DNA from: Succinivibrio dextrinosolvens DSM 3072
Lineage (GTDB): Bacteria; Pseudomonadota; Gammaproteobacteria; Enterobacterales; Succinivibrionaceae
Direction: 5' to 3'
Assembly: GCF_900167015.1 (NCBI RefSeq)
Contig: NZ_FUXX01000022.1
Span: 1-43,094, forward strand
Length of the DNA: 43,094 bases
The position numbers and the translations under genes were made by a program. The notes under the pieces are model-generated. The model saw only the letters and a program-made list of their open reading frames with translations. It was not told the DNA's origin and searched no databases. This document shows, piece by piece, positions 6,749 to 16,328 of the stretch; positions within the stretch are counted from its first letter, which is position 1; every line of letters begins with the position of its first letter.

Positions 6749-8137
6749 TTAAGCTCTACCGAAAATCTTGTAGTATCCAACTGCCAGTACAATGATAACC
6801 ATAGTTGTCAGAATGTACTTATAGTAGAAGAACAGTGCGGTAGGCATTTTAAAGCCCTTGCCAATATTGCACTGCTTGATGTATCTGTCCCACTGCATTC
6901 CGCTCTTTGAGCAGATAAACAATACAAACACAATTGAACCAATTGGAAGAATATTGTTAGATACAAGGAAATCAAAGAAGTCCAGAATACCGGTATTAGA
7001 ACCGATGATATGAACATCTGACAGAACATTAAAGCCAAGCATTGGCAGTAAGCTTAAGGCAATAATTACTACGAAATTTATAACTACAGCCTTGACTCTT
7101 GACCATTTGAACAGCTCAATACATCCTGCAATTGAGCTCTCAAATACAGCAATCATGGTTGAAACAGCTGCAATCAGCATGAATAGGAAGAACAGACTTC
7201 CCCAAATGGTACCAAAAGTCATATTTGAAAATACAACTGTCATGGTAATGAACAGCAGATTTGGACCAGCATCTGGATTGATGCCATATGTGAAACATGC
7301 AGGGAAAATTACAAAACCGGATAATAAGGCGATAATGGTATCAAATGTGGCAATAAATACAGCCTCATTTAAGATTCTGTGGCGCTCTGACATATAGCTG
7401 CCGAAGATAGCGATAGCACCAAAACCAACTGATAAGGTAAAGAATGCCTGGCCCATTGCAGCCCAGATTGCCTCACCGATATTCTGCTCAAATTTCTCAA
7501 AATCAGGCTTTAAATAGAATTTAATACCCTCTTCAAAACCATCCAAAGTAAATGATCTGCAGGCCATAAAAAACAGAAGCAGAATCAGGACAATCATCAG
7601 AGGCTTGGTAAAACGCTCAACACCTTTGATAACGCCTAAGGCAACAATAGTAAATGAGAAAAGAACTGTAATGAATACACACAGGAACATGGTTTCTGGA
7701 TTAGCCAGAAGTTCACCAAAATTCTGACCTGCAGTTTCTCTTGTCATACCAGGAGTGATATTTCCGGAAACAAAGTTGCAGAAATAGAAAAGCATCCAGC
7801 CGGCAACTACTACATAGAAAGCCATCAGGATGTAATTACCAGAGAACTGCCACCACTTATTGAAATGCCAGTGAGTGCCAGGCTGTTCAAGCTTTTCATA
7901 GCAGTATGCCATTGAACTTCTTGAAGCTCTGCCGATTGCAAGTTCAACAGTAAGTAAAGGAATACCTACAGACAATAGAAAAAACAGATATAAAAGGACG
8001 AAATACGCTCCACCATACTGTCCTACGATGTAAGGGAATCTCCAAACATTTCCAATACCAACAGCGCATCCTGCGGCAATCAGAAGGAAACCTAATCTTG
8101 TTCGGAAGACCTCTCTTGTTCTTACCTTTGTATCCAT
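6749..8137 (-). CDS. Neurotransmitter:sodium symporter (NSS/SNF family), paralogue 2
   Basis: A 462-aa membrane transporter, the closest relative of the following gene: TM1 GCAVGIGNVWRFPYIVGQYG is nearly identical, as are TM6-TM8. TM7 again has Asp (ATFDTIIALLSGF). The extracellular loop after TM3 (ITPGMTRETAGQNFGELL) differs between paralogues, as does the C-terminus, which ends KIFGRA. The two genes look like a recent tandem duplication that kept the ion-binding core. The ribosome site is weak (GAG about 14 nt before ATG), and the gap to the upstream gene is 23 nt. Likely sodium-driven amino-acid uptake; substrate unknown. Confidence 0.92.
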   Translation of the reverse strand: MDTKVRTREVFRTRLGFLLIAAGCAVGIGNVWRFPYIVGQYGGAYFVLLYLFFLLSVGIPLLTVELAIGRASRSSMAYCYEKLEQPGTHWHFNKWWQFSGNYILMAFYVVVAGWMLFYFCNFVSGNITPGMTRETAGQNFGELLANPETMFLCVFITVLFSFTIVALGVIKGVERFTKPLMIVLILLLFFMACRSFTLDGFEEGIKFYLKPDFEKFEQNIGEAIWAAMGQAFFTLSVGFGAIAIFGSYMSERHRILNEAVFIATFDTIIALLSGFVIFPACFTYGINPDAGPNLLFITMTVVFSNMTFGTIWGSLFFLFMLIAAVSTMIAVFESSIAGCIELFKWSRVKAVVINFVVIIALSLLPMLGFNVLSDVHIIGSNTGILDFFDFLVSNNILPIGSIVFVLFICSKSGMQWDRYIKQCNIGKGFKMPTALFFYYKYILTTMVIIVLAVGYYKIFGRA

Positions 8138-8160
8138 AACAATTATTTTTCTCGTTATTA

Positions 8161-9552
8161 TTATTTATTAAAAACTGATATATAGCCTTGAATTAGAAGG
8201 AAAACAACAATTAAAGGCAATATATATTTGAAATAGAATTTAAATTTTCCGGTTAATTTAAATCCAGAACCTTTATTTGTTTCCTTTAAATATTTATCAA
8301 ATCCCCAGCCATAATTCCATGAGACGTACAAAACGTAGATAATTGCACCAATTTGGATAATATTCTGAGAAAGGATAAAGTCATATAAATCAAGTATTAC
8401 TGTTCCTTCTCCCATAGGATGTACATCTGATAATACATTGAAGCCAAGAATTACAGGCATTGCTAATATCAGAATAACTAGACAGTTATATACAACAGCT
8501 TTCTTTCTTGAAACATTAAAAACATCAATGCTGATACCAACAATGTTCTCAAACACTGCAATCAGAGTTGAAACAGCAGCAAACAGCATGAAGATAAAGA
8601 AAATACTACCCCAGATCTGACCTGCAGCCATATTTGAGAATACAGAAACCAAAGTAACGAAAATCAGACCAGGTCCCTGACCAGGCTCAACAGAGTAGCT
8701 AAAGCATGCTGGGAAAATAATGATACCGGCTAAAATCGCAACAATAGTATCTAAAAGAGTAATAACAGCTGCCTCATAAGTAATTGACTTATGAGAATTC
8801 ATGTATGAACCAAAAATCTGCAGAGAGCCAACACCTAAACCTAAGGTAAAGAATGCCTGACCTAGAGCAGCATAAAGAACTTCATACAGATTCTGAGATG
8901 TAATCTTTGAAAAATCAGGCATTAGATAGAACTCTAAGCCCTTTTCAAAACCAGGAAGGAAGAATGATCTTGCAGACAGGAATAGCAGCAGCAAGAACAG
9001 TAAAACCATCATAGGCTTGGTGATACGTTCAACACCATTTCTTAAACCGCAAGCACAGACAGAGAAACCAACCACGGTAACAATAACAGTACAGATAATC
9101 TGAGTAACAGGATCAGCAAGCATTCCGCCAAAGATAGCGCCAGAATCATTCTGACTCATTGGAGAGGCAGTAAACTCACCTAATAGCATCTTGGTTGAAT
9201 AGTAGAACATCCAACCGGTAACCATGGTATAAAAAGCCATCAGAACATAATTACCAAGAATCATGAAATACTTGCAGATATACCATTTCTTGTTAGGAGT
9301 CAGAATCTCGAAGGATCTGCCAATAGATCTTCTTGAAGCTCTACCAACTGAAAGCTCGATAGTCACTAAAGGAATACCAAGAAGGATCAGGAAAGCTATA
9401 TAGATAAGTACAAATAAAGCGCCACCATACTGACCAGTGATATAAGGGAAACGCCATACATTACCAAGACCGATTGAGCATCCTGCTGCAATAAGTAAAA
9501 AACCGAGTCTGGAAGTAAACTGTTCTCTATTACTATTTTGAGTACTTGTCAT
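8161..9552 (-). CDS. Neurotransmitter:sodium symporter (NSS/SNF family), paralogue 3
   Basis: First gene of the NSS triplet, 463 aa from the ATG at 9552 (MTSTQNSNREQF). The GTG at 9564 would start inside the spacer after the pnp terminator and is less likely. It has the family motifs GCSIGLGNVWRFPY (TM1), GIPLVTIELSVGRASRRS and the AAVSTLIAVFENIVG segment of TM8. It is the most diverged of the three; for example TM7 carries TLLDTIVAILAGIIIFPACF and TM6 GVGSLQIFGSY instead of G(M/F)GAIAIFGSY. Divergence in TM6, which lines the substrate site in LeuT, suggests a different substrate from the other two. It follows pnp after 70 bp and a terminator. Confidence 0.92.
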   Translation of the reverse strand: MTSTQNSNREQFTSRLGFLLIAAGCSIGLGNVWRFPYITGQYGGALFVLIYIAFLILLGIPLVTIELSVGRASRRSIGRSFEILTPNKKWYICKYFMILGNYVLMAFYTMVTGWMFYYSTKMLLGEFTASPMSQNDSGAIFGGMLADPVTQIICTVIVTVVGFSVCACGLRNGVERITKPMMVLLFLLLLFLSARSFFLPGFEKGLEFYLMPDFSKITSQNLYEVLYAALGQAFFTLGLGVGSLQIFGSYMNSHKSITYEAAVITLLDTIVAILAGIIIFPACFSYSVEPGQGPGLIFVTLVSVFSNMAAGQIWGSIFFIFMLFAAVSTLIAVFENIVGISIDVFNVSRKKAVVYNCLVILILAMPVILGFNVLSDVHPMGEGTVILDLYDFILSQNIIQIGAIIYVLYVSWNYGWGFDKYLKETNKGSGFKLTGKFKFYFKYILPLIVVFLLIQGYISVFNK

Positions 9553-9564
9553 TTTTTTTCTCAC

Positions 9565-9593
9565 AAAAAAGGCCCGTATTATTAACGAGCCTT
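9565..9593 (-). terminator. Terminator of pnp
   Basis: A 9-bp stem (9569-9577 / 9585-9593, one G-U pair in the RNA) followed on the minus strand by six T. It sits 30 nt after the pnp stop and just before the NSS operon. Confidence 0.8.
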
Positions 9594-9622
9594 GTTTTAT
9601 TTAACATAGCACGAGCAAAGAA

Positions 9623-11878
9623 TTACTCTTCGCGTGGGCTATTCTCATACGGATTTGGTAAATCCTCTGAAGAAGCCTGAACATATGTGTTCTCTGCTGG
9701 CTCAGCATCTTCGTCTAAATCAACCTCTGGTGCTGAATCCTGCTCAGCCTTCTGCTCCTCAGCCTCTGCCTTGGCATTCTCAGCCTCAGCTAATGCCTTG
9801 ATTGATAGACGGATTCTACCGGTGTTATCAATATCAAGAACACGAACGCGAACTTCATCACCAACGCATAGATAATCATTTACGTTCTCAACACGCTCCT
9901 CAGTGATCTGAGAAATATGAACTAGACCATCTCTGCCAGGAAGAATGTTAACAAAGGCACCGAAATCAGTGATTCTTACAACTTTTCCATCATAATCCTG
10001 ACCAACTTCAACTTCAACTAAAAGATCATTAATGCGCTTAATTGCAGCATCTGCTGATGCTAATGATGAAGCAGAAATCTTTACAGTACCATCATCTTCG
10101 ATATCAATCTGTGAATTGGTATCTGCCTGGATTGAACGAACGTTGAAGCCACCCTTACCAATAACTTCCTTAACCTTGTTTGCAGGAACCTTAATGGTTA
10201 CAACACGTGGAGCATAAGGAGACAGTGTCTCGCGAGGACCTGGAATTGCCTTCTGCATTACATTCAGTAAGTGAATTCTTGCAGCATGAGCATCAGTTAA
10301 TGCATTCTGCATGATCTCACGGGTAATACCGTCGGTCTTAATATCCATCTGAAGTGCAGTAACACCATCACGGGTACCAGCAACCTTGAAGTCCATATCA
10401 CCTAAGTGATCTTCATCGCCCATAATATCGGTCAGAATTGCAACTCTGTCGTCTTCCTTAACAAGACCCATTGCAATACCAGCAACTGGAGCCTTAATAG
10501 GAACACCTGCATCCATTAGAGATAAACAGCCTGAACATACTGAAGCCATTGATGAAGAACCGTTTGACTCAGTGATTTCTGAAACAACACGGATTGAATA
10601 TGGGAATTTCTCCATCTCAGGTAGAACAGCCTTTAGAGCTCTCTTAGCCAGACGGCCGTGACCGATTTCACGACGCTTTGGGGAACCAATCAGACCAATC
10701 TCACCAACGCAGTATGGAGGGAAGTTGTAGTGAAGAATAAATCTGTCTGAACGAACACCTGCCATATCCTCAAAGGTCTGAGCATCTCTCTCTGAACCTA
10801 AGGTACAGGTACCGATTGACTGAGTCTCACCACGGGTGAACAGTGCAGAACCGTGAACACGTGGAAGAATGCCTGTAGCAATGGTGATTGGACGAATCAT
10901 TCTTAAGGTACGGCCATCGATACGCTTCTCGCCAGAAAGGATTCTCTCACGAACAATGTTACGCTCTAACTCGAAGAAAATCTTTGCGATTTCATTATCC
11001 TTCTCAGCCCACTCTTCGTGTTCAGCCTTTAACTTCTCAGTTGTATTCTTCTGAATCTCAGCAAGCTTATCCTGACGCTCTAGCTTGTCAACGATTCTGA
11101 ATGCATCGCCAACAGCCTGCTCTGCATCAGACTTAACAGCCTCGATAAGAGCAGTATTCTCTTCTGGCTTTACCCAATCCCATACTGGACGGTTAACCTT
11201 CTTAGCGAACTCTTCAATCTCTTTGATTACAGTCTGCTGCTGCTCGTGACCGTACATAACAGCACCAAGCATTACTGACTCAGGTAGGCAGTTAGCCTCT
11301 GACTCAACCATTACAACAGCCTTCTCAGAACCAGCAACAACAAGATCAAGGTCTGAAACCTTTGACTCTGAGGTTAATGGGTTTAGAACATACTGACCAT
11401 CAATGTAGCCAACACGAGCTGCACCTAGAGGACCGTTCCAAGGTAGACCTGATGAAGCTAAAGCTGCAGATGCAGCGATGATTGAAATGATATCGGTTGG
11501 GATTTCAGGATTTGCTGACATAACGGTAACAACAACCTGAACCTCATTTACGAAACCATCTGGGAATAATGGACGTAGTGGACGGTCAATCAGACGTGAA
11601 ATAAGAGTTTCACCTTCAGTTGCACGACCTTCTCTACGGAAGAAACTTACAGGAATCTTACCTGCTGCGTATGAACGCTCCTGATAATTAACAGTTAAAG
11701 GGAAGAAATCTCTGCCTTCAACTTCTTCTTTACGATTGCATACTACAGTAGCAAATACAGTAGTATCGTCCATTGATGCCATAACAGCTGAATCTGTCTG
11801 ACGACCAATTGCACCTGTTTCTAAGGTAATAGTATGACGACCATATTTAAAGGTGTGAACTATTGGCTTTAAATTCAT
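9623..11878 (-). CDS. pnp: Polyribonucleotide nucleotidyltransferase (PNPase)
   Basis: A phosphorolytic 3'-5' exoribonuclease and RNA-polymerising enzyme, trimeric, part of the RNA degradosome in proteobacteria. The 751-aa protein has two RNase PH-like domains ([19 protein letters not shown] near the start; FSTRGETQ-like [20 protein letters not shown] in the second), a KH domain ([20 protein letters not shown]) and an S1 domain ([20 protein letters not shown]). A Glu/Ala-rich acidic tail of about 50 residues follows, slightly longer than usual. GGAG lies 10 nt before the ATG. It follows rpsO, the standard order; the 574-nt leader with hairpins suggests the post-transcriptional autoregulation known in E. 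coli. Confidence 0.97.
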   Translation of the reverse strand: MNLKPIVHTFKYGRHTITLETGAIGRQTDSAVMASMDDTTVFATVVCNRKEEVEGRDFFPLTVNYQERSYAAGKIPVSFFRREGRATEGETLISRLIDRPLRPLFPDGFVNEVQVVVTVMSANPEIPTDIISIIAASAALASSGLPWNGPLGAARVGYIDGQYVLNPLTSESKVSDLDLVVAGSEKAVVMVESEANCLPESVMLGAVMYGHEQQQTVIKEIEEFAKKVNRPVWDWVKPEENTALIEAVKSDAEQAVGDAFRIVDKLERQDKLAEIQKNTTEKLKAEHEEWAEKDNEIAKIFFELERNIVRERILSGEKRIDGRTLRMIRPITIATGILPRVHGSALFTRGETQSIGTCTLGSERDAQTFEDMAGVRSDRFILHYNFPPYCVGEIGLIGSPKRREIGHGRLAKRALKAVLPEMEKFPYSIRVVSEITESNGSSSMASVCSGCLSLMDAGVPIKAPVAGIAMGLVKEDDRVAILTDIMGDEDHLGDMDFKVAGTRDGVTALQMDIKTDGITREIMQNALTDAHAARIHLLNVMQKAIPGPRETLSPYAPRVVTIKVPANKVKEVIGKGGFNVRSIQADTNSQIDIEDDGTVKISASSLASADAAIKRINDLLVEVEVGQDYDGKVVRITDFGAFVNILPGRDGLVHISQITEERVENVNDYLCVGDEVRVRVLDIDNTGRIRLSIKALAEAENAKAEAEEQKAEQDSAPEVDLDEDAEPAENTYVQASSEDLPNPYENSPREE

Positions 11879-12016
11879 CGATTATTTTCTCCACTATATT
11901 CCCACTTTTGTTTGCCTCTTTCGTGGGATCTCATTTTCACTACCAGATACCGGTACCCTTTTTTCTACTTTTTCTTCCTAAAAAAGGGAATTTCCTTTAT
12001 TCCAACAGTGTTACAT

Positions 12017-12040
12017 AAAAAAGCTGAAACTAGTTTCAGC
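12017..12040 (-). terminator. Perfect palindrome with U-tract in the pnp leader
   Basis: GCTGAAACTAGTTTCAGC (12023-12040) followed on the minus strand by six T. It is a textbook intrinsic terminator between rpsO and pnp, so pnp needs its own promoter downstream or the site is an attenuator. Confidence 0.75.
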
Positions 12041-12410
12041 ATATCCTCAAGGATAAAAATTCATCCTTAAAAAATTACTTTTACTTCTAAACAGTAAAAC
12101 AAACTGATTGCCAAGCTCTAAAAAGATCTTTTTTACTTTCAATTTGTATTAACAAGCAAGTTTATCCGTGAATTATCACACAGATAAAATTTCAAATCCT
12201 TGCTTTAGATAATGTTTTTGTAAGTTTTGAGATCTTTCTCGCCTTAAAATTAAGAAATTCTGAGGATTGAAGAATAGAGTATCCAAAAAACTTATGACAA
12301 ATCCAAATATCCAATCATCAGTTTTAAATCTGAACCAATGAATTCAGCAAAAGAAAAGTAAATCTAACAACAGACTTACTGCAGAAAGAACTGCAAATTG
12401 ACATGAAACA

Positions 12411-12438
12411 TAAAATTCGGGCGGCACCAAAGCCGCCC
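12411..12438 (-). terminator. rpsO terminator
   Basis: GC-rich 7-bp stem GGGCGGC/GCCGCCC (12419-12425 / 12432-12438) with a 6-nt loop, 14 nt after the rpsO stop, followed by GAATTTTAT on the minus strand. The U-tract is imperfect, so some read-through into pnp is plausible. Confidence 0.72.
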
Positions 12439-12452
12439 TTCCCTGCCGCAGA

Positions 12453-12719
12453 TTAGCGACGGAGACCTAACTTCTCAACGATTGCAGTGTAACGTGCAAG
12501 GTCTGAAGTCTTTAAGTAGTCAAGAAGCTTACGACGCTGAGCAACTAAGCGTAGTAGACCGCGACGGCTGTGGTGATCCTTCTTGTGAGTCTCAAAGTGA
12601 GGCTGTAGGTCAGAAATTCTTGCAGATAGTAATGCAATCTGAACCTCTGGATAACCAGTGTCCTGTGGGTTACGACCAAACTCAGCAACGATTTTTGCCT
12701 TATCTTCTACTGTTAACAT
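12453..12719 (-). CDS. rpsO: Ribosomal protein S15
   Basis: An 88-aa primary 16S rRNA-binding protein of the 30S platform. The sequence has the family hallmarks: [21 protein letters not shown] near the start, [20 protein letters not shown] in the middle and the end [12 protein letters not shown]. The length is normal for the family. GGAG lies 10 nt before the ATG. It is followed by its own terminator and then pnp. In E. coli S15 represses its own translation through a leader pseudoknot; the 215 bp upstream (12720-12934) contain AT-rich sequence with no gene and could hold such a leader, but I could not fold it. Confidence 0.97.
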   Translation of the reverse strand: MLTVEDKAKIVAEFGRNPQDTGYPEVQIALLSARISDLQPHFETHKKDHHSRRGLLRLVAQRRKLLDYLKTSDLARYTAIVEKLGLRR

Positions 12720-12896
12720 AATTTATATGCTCCATATTTTGTGAAAAATAAAACTTCCATACCGATCACAAACTCAGTTGAAAGCGTGCTAATTCTATCA
12801 TAAAAGAAAGAATCTTTATACAAATTTAGCTTTATATTTTACAAGAATTGAAAAAAGATTGAATTTAGGAATATCTTATTGATAATAGAAGAAATT

Positions 12897-12926
12897 TATA
12901 CCTCACAGCTGTTGCTGCAAGGTATA
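12897..12926 (-). terminator. Hairpin after the LacI-type regulator gene
   Basis: TATACCT/AGGTATA (12897-12903 / 12920-12926) encloses CAGC/GCTG. It begins 9 nt after the regulator stop, and on the minus strand it is followed by AATTTCTTCT, so the U-tract is poor. Probably the end of the sugar operon transcript. Confidence 0.5.
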
Positions 12927-12934
12927 AAGGTCTA

Positions 12935-13969
12935 CTATTTACCGATATTTGAAGCAATTTTTATGATGGTATCTGTATAAAAATCTGTAAATACTGACTC
13001 TGCGACGGTACCAGAGAGAACCTGATAAGCTCTCTTGATTGCATGATAGCCCTGTCTATCCGGCTGCTGACAGATAACAAACTTATATATACCGGCTCGA
13101 ACCATCTCTACAGTTGTGTATATATCGTCAAAAGCTATGCCAATGATATCATCACGTCCGGTCGCAATAATTGAGGCACCTACGCCCTGAACACCTGCAC
13201 CGGTAACGTATACACAGTTTACTTCCTTATGTTCATTTAAATATTTTGAAGTCTGAATCTGTGCCTGAATATCAGAATCGTTAGACTCAATCTGTCCACA
13301 GATTTCAAAATCAACATTAAGATTCTTCAGCTCTTCAATGAATCCTTCAATACGTTTTCTGTGACCGTGCATCAGGCTTGAACCTGTAACCACAAGAATA
13401 TTGAGCTTATCAAATTTGGAAATCAGAGATAACAGACCGGCACAGGTTTTTCCTGCCTTCTGATAATCTGAGCCGACATAACAGACTCTCTTGCAGTTTT
13501 TTACATCAGAATTCAGAAGAATCACCTTAATGCCAAGTAATTCACATTCGTTAATCTTCTGTGCTACTAATTCTGTATCAATAGTTGCAAGACATAAAGC
13601 AGAACAGCCCATCTGCTTTAACTCATCAATAGCATCAAGATGAGTCTTCTCTTCGTATCCCTGAACCTTTTTGTAAATAACATCTACGCCAAGTTCTTCG
13701 TATTCAGAACAAGCCTTCTCTATTCCCTCGATTACACCTTCAAAAAAGATGTTACCAACGCTAGGCAGAAGAACACCGATTTTAAAGCGATCTCTAATTC
13801 CTGATAAAGCACGACCTGCTCTGTTTGGAACGTATCCTAATTCCTTAGCCAGAGTCTTGATTTTTAATGCTAGTTCTTTTTTTACCGAACCACGATTATG
13901 CAGTACTCTATCAACAGTTCCTCTTGATACGCCAGCGGCCTTTGCTAAAGTTTTAACTGTTACTGTCAT
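12935..13969 (-). CDS. LacI-family transcriptional regulator of the sugar operon
   Basis: A 344-aa repressor with an N-terminal HTH (VKTLAKAAGVSRGTVDRVLHN, residues 4-24), a hinge helix region (PNRAGRALSGIRDR) and a C-terminal periplasmic-binding-protein-like effector domain (from about residue 62) similar to sugar-binding proteins. The recognition helix reads VSRGTVDRV rather than the common VSxxTVSRV; the Asp after Val is a small but real deviation that may alter operator preference. It lies 76 bp downstream of the kinase gene in the same direction, separated by a perfect hairpin. The likely operator is the palindrome TTGTGCACGTGCACAA upstream of the binding-protein gene, and the likely inducer is a sugar carried by that system. 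Both are inference. Confidence 0.88.
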   Translation of the reverse strand: MTVTVKTLAKAAGVSRGTVDRVLHNRGSVKKELALKIKTLAKELGYVPNRAGRALSGIRDRFKIGVLLPSVGNIFFEGVIEGIEKACSEYEELGVDVIYKKVQGYEEKTHLDAIDELKQMGCSALCLATIDTELVAQKINECELLGIKVILLNSDVKNCKRVCYVGSDYQKAGKTCAGLLSLISKFDKLNILVVTGSSLMHGHRKRIEGFIEELKNLNVDFEICGQIESNDSDIQAQIQTSKYLNEHKEVNCVYVTGAGVQGVGASIIATGRDDIIGIAFDDIYTTVEMVRAGIYKFVICQQPDRQGYHAIKRAYQVLSGTVAESVFTDFYTDTIIKIASNIGK

Positions 13970-14012
13970 CGTGAAAATCCCAAATTATTATTGTTATATT
14001 TTAAATTTATAA

Positions 14013-14036
14013 ATAGGAGGACACAGGTCCTCCTAT
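14013..14036. terminator. Perfect hairpin between the kinase and regulator genes
   Basis: ATAGGAGGAC/GTCCTCCTAT (14013-14022 / 14027-14036) with a 4-nt loop, 9 nt after the kinase stop. On the minus strand it is followed by TTATAAATTT. It can act as a partial terminator that lowers regulator expression. Confidence 0.55.
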
Positions 14037-14045
14037 AAAAGCAAA

Positions 14046-16223
14046 CTAATCTATGAAAAGATTCTTTCCGATAAGCTTGCCTGTAGTTATGTTTGCCTTA
14101 GCCTCTGATGAGTCCTTATGAGCATATAACCACTTGTTGTTGTGTGTTAAACAGCCTGACTCACCTTCATGGCTTACGCCCTGTGGTCTGTCAGTATTTG
14201 TATCCTTAGGTAATACTACACCAACCTTGAAGTGATCATATCCAGGAGCAACACAAGGTGCATAATGCAGAGTTGTCTCATAGAACATAACAGCCTGACC
14301 TTTTCTTACGATAAAGGTTTCTACGTCATTTGTATCAATGATTCCGTCATGCACTGCAGTCATAGGAGCTACCATCAGTACAGCATCTGTTGCGGCAATG
14401 TTAAGTTCACTGTTTCTGTGGTACTCAAGGCAGTTTAGTCCCTTGTTATCACCATTGCAGTAACCAAACTGAATATTCAGACCACCAAATACCTGATTCT
14501 TTAGAACAGGCATTACAGAAGGATCCTCAAGATAATCTACGGATGCCTTGTAATCTGTACCAGGAATCAATGGAGTCTTCTCAATTAAGGACAGAAGCTT
14601 TGAGGTATCAATATCAGTAATAACCTTGCCGTATCTTTCAAATTCGACATCAGTTACTTCCTTGTATTTAGCTACCTCTTCACCATCAAGCTTCTTTCTC
14701 ATAGTATCAAGCTTTGAGAATGCAGGACGTAATGTTGGATATAAGAATGAATACATCTTATATACTTCGTCATACATCTTGGCTACAGAAGCATTGGTTG
14801 ATGACTTCTTGTCAGAGGTCTTAACCAGTTTAGTGCAGCCTTCCTCAACTGACTTGAAGATACCGGCAGCAACACCTGCAAGAATAGCAGCTCCTAAAGC
14901 AGGACCTTCCTTAGAGGTTGTGGTTACGATCTCACACTTTAGGATATCAGCCAGAAGCTGACGCCAGAATGGAGACTGAGCGCCACCGCCGCATGCGGTA
15001 AGTTTAACTGGATTGATATCCATCTGATGTAACACATCCAGGTTATGACGCTGTGATAAAGTAATGCCTTCAAGAACAGCACGGGTCATATGAGCCTTGG
15101 TATGTCTTGCGCTTAAGCCGAAGAATACACCACGTGCATTTGGATCTAATACTGGAGATCTTTCACCCATCAGGTAAGGTAGATAAATCAGACCGTCTGA
15201 ACCGACAGGACACTCTGAAGCCTTTGATGTCATAAGATTGTAAACATCGCTGCCAGCTTTGGCTTCCTGCTCTTTTTCAAATGAATACAGTTCATCACGG
15301 GTCCAGCGTAAAGATAAACCTGCAGCTAATGTGCATGACATTGCAGTCCATGAATTCTCTACTGCAGCACAGAAGGTGTGTACACGGCCAAGAGGATCGA
15401 TTGATGGCTTGTTGGTATGAGCAAAAATAACACCTGAGGTACCTAGGGTAACAAAAGCATCACCTTCTTTACATACACCGGTACCTAAAGCTGCAGCTGC
15501 ATTATCACCAGCACCGCCAGCTACGATTGTTTTCTCACTTAGTCCGGTTAAAGCTGCAATTTCAGGAGTAATATGACCTGCAACTGAGCTAGACTCAATA
15601 ATTGGAGGTAACAGAGATTTATCAATGTTCAGTTTTTCTAGAATCTCGTCTGACCATACTCTGTTGGTAATATCCAGAAGATTTGTACCAGAAGCATCAG
15701 AGATTTCCATTGCTCTGTTTCCGGTTAACATGTAACGGACATAGTCCTTTGGTAAAAGGATGGTACGACACTTGTCGTAAATCTCAGGCTCGTTTTCACG
15801 AACCCATAAAATCTTTGGAGCAGTGAAACCAGTCAGAGCAGGATTTGCATTAATCTCAATCAGTCTCTTCTTTCCTACTAAAGCTGTAATTTCATCACAC
15901 TGCTTCTGAGTTCTGGCATCACACCAGAGAATTGAATTGCGAAGAACCTTTCCGTCTTCGTCTAACATTACTAGGCCATGCATCTGACCTGCAATTGATA
16001 AGGCTACAACATCGTCCTTATTTACTTTACTGTCTTCTAAAACAAACTTGATAGAATTGATAGTTGCATCGTACCAGAACTTTGGATCCTGTTCTGCCCA
16101 GCCATTCTTTGGCTGTAATAATGGGTACTCGATTGTCTTTGATGATAGAGTATTTCCGTTTTCGTCAAATAAAACTGTTTTAGTACCAGATGTACCTAGG
16201 TCAACACCCAATAAATAACGCAT
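14046..16223 (-). CDS. xylB: Xylulokinase fused to a C-terminal DUF4867-like domain
   Basis: Predicted to phosphorylate D-xylulose (or a related ketose) with ATP. Residues 1 to about 510 are an FGGY kinase: GVDLGTSGTKT phosphate loop (6-16), SIAGQMHGLV (76-85), CDARTQ, NPALTGFTAPKILWV, the catalytic Asp in GAGDN (D240), and CGGGAQSPFW (411-420). These details fit xylulokinase best within FGGY. Normal XylB is 480-500 aa. The remaining 200 residues (about 525-725) match the uncharacterised DUF4867 family from memory: VTDVEFERYGKVI, IQFGYCNGDNKGLNCLEYHR, SELNIAATDAVLMV, FYETTLHYAPC, VVLPKDTN and a final GKLIGKNLF. That domain is usually a separate protein in Firmicutes. AGGA lies 10 nt before ATG. 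Confidence 0.9.
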   Translation of the reverse strand: MRYLLGVDLGTSGTKTVLFDENGNTLSSKTIEYPLLQPKNGWAEQDPKFWYDATINSIKFVLEDSKVNKDDVVALSIAGQMHGLVMLDEDGKVLRNSILWCDARTQKQCDEITALVGKKRLIEINANPALTGFTAPKILWVRENEPEIYDKCRTILLPKDYVRYMLTGNRAMEISDASGTNLLDITNRVWSDEILEKLNIDKSLLPPIIESSSVAGHITPEIAALTGLSEKTIVAGGAGDNAAAALGTGVCKEGDAFVTLGTSGVIFAHTNKPSIDPLGRVHTFCAAVENSWTAMSCTLAAGLSLRWTRDELYSFEKEQEAKAGSDVYNLMTSKASECPVGSDGLIYLPYLMGERSPVLDPNARGVFFGLSARHTKAHMTRAVLEGITLSQRHNLDVLHQMDINPVKLTACGGGAQSPFWRQLLADILKCEIVTTTSKEGPALGAAILAGVAAGIFKSVEEGCTKLVKTSDKKSSTNASVAKMYDEVYKMYSFLYPTLRPAFSKLDTMRKKLDGEEVAKYKEVTDVEFERYGKVITDIDTSKLLSLIEKTPLIPGTDYKASVDYLEDPSVMPVLKNQVFGGLNIQFGYCNGDNKGLNCLEYHRNSELNIAATDAVLMVAPMTAVHDGIIDTNDVETFIVRKGQAVMFYETTLHYAPCVAPGYDHFKVGVVLPKDTNTDRPQGVSHEGESGCLTHNNKWLYAHKDSSEAKANITTGKLIGKNLFID

Positions 16224-16301
16224 AAAATAGTTGTCCTAATTATTATAGAAAAGTAACTAAAAGTTTATTTGCTTAATAAGATCTTTATTAGAGAATGAAT
16301 G

Positions 16302-16319
16302 GGGGGCTTAAAAGCCCCC
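16302..16319 (-). terminator. Intercistronic GC-rich hairpin between mmsB and xylB
   Basis: GGGGGCTT/AAGCCCCC (16302-16309 / 16312-16319) in the 105-nt gap, without a U-tract. It resembles stem-loops that protect the upstream message or reduce read-through, setting kinase below transporter levels. Confidence 0.5.
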
Positions 16320-16328
16320 TCTTAATTA

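Larger units (their letters stand above)
11879..12452 (-). promoter_or_regulatory. rpsO-pnp intergenic region and pnp leader
   Basis: 574 nt without a gene. It holds the rpsO terminator (12411-12438), a second terminator-like perfect palindrome (12017-12040), a 9-bp stem CCCTTTTTT/AAAAAAGGG (11956-11964 / 11980-11988) and a CCCAC/GTGGG stem close to the pnp ribosome site. In E. coli the pnp leader forms a stem cut by RNase III that lets PNPase repress its own synthesis; the stems here could serve the same role (inference). Confidence 0.55.
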
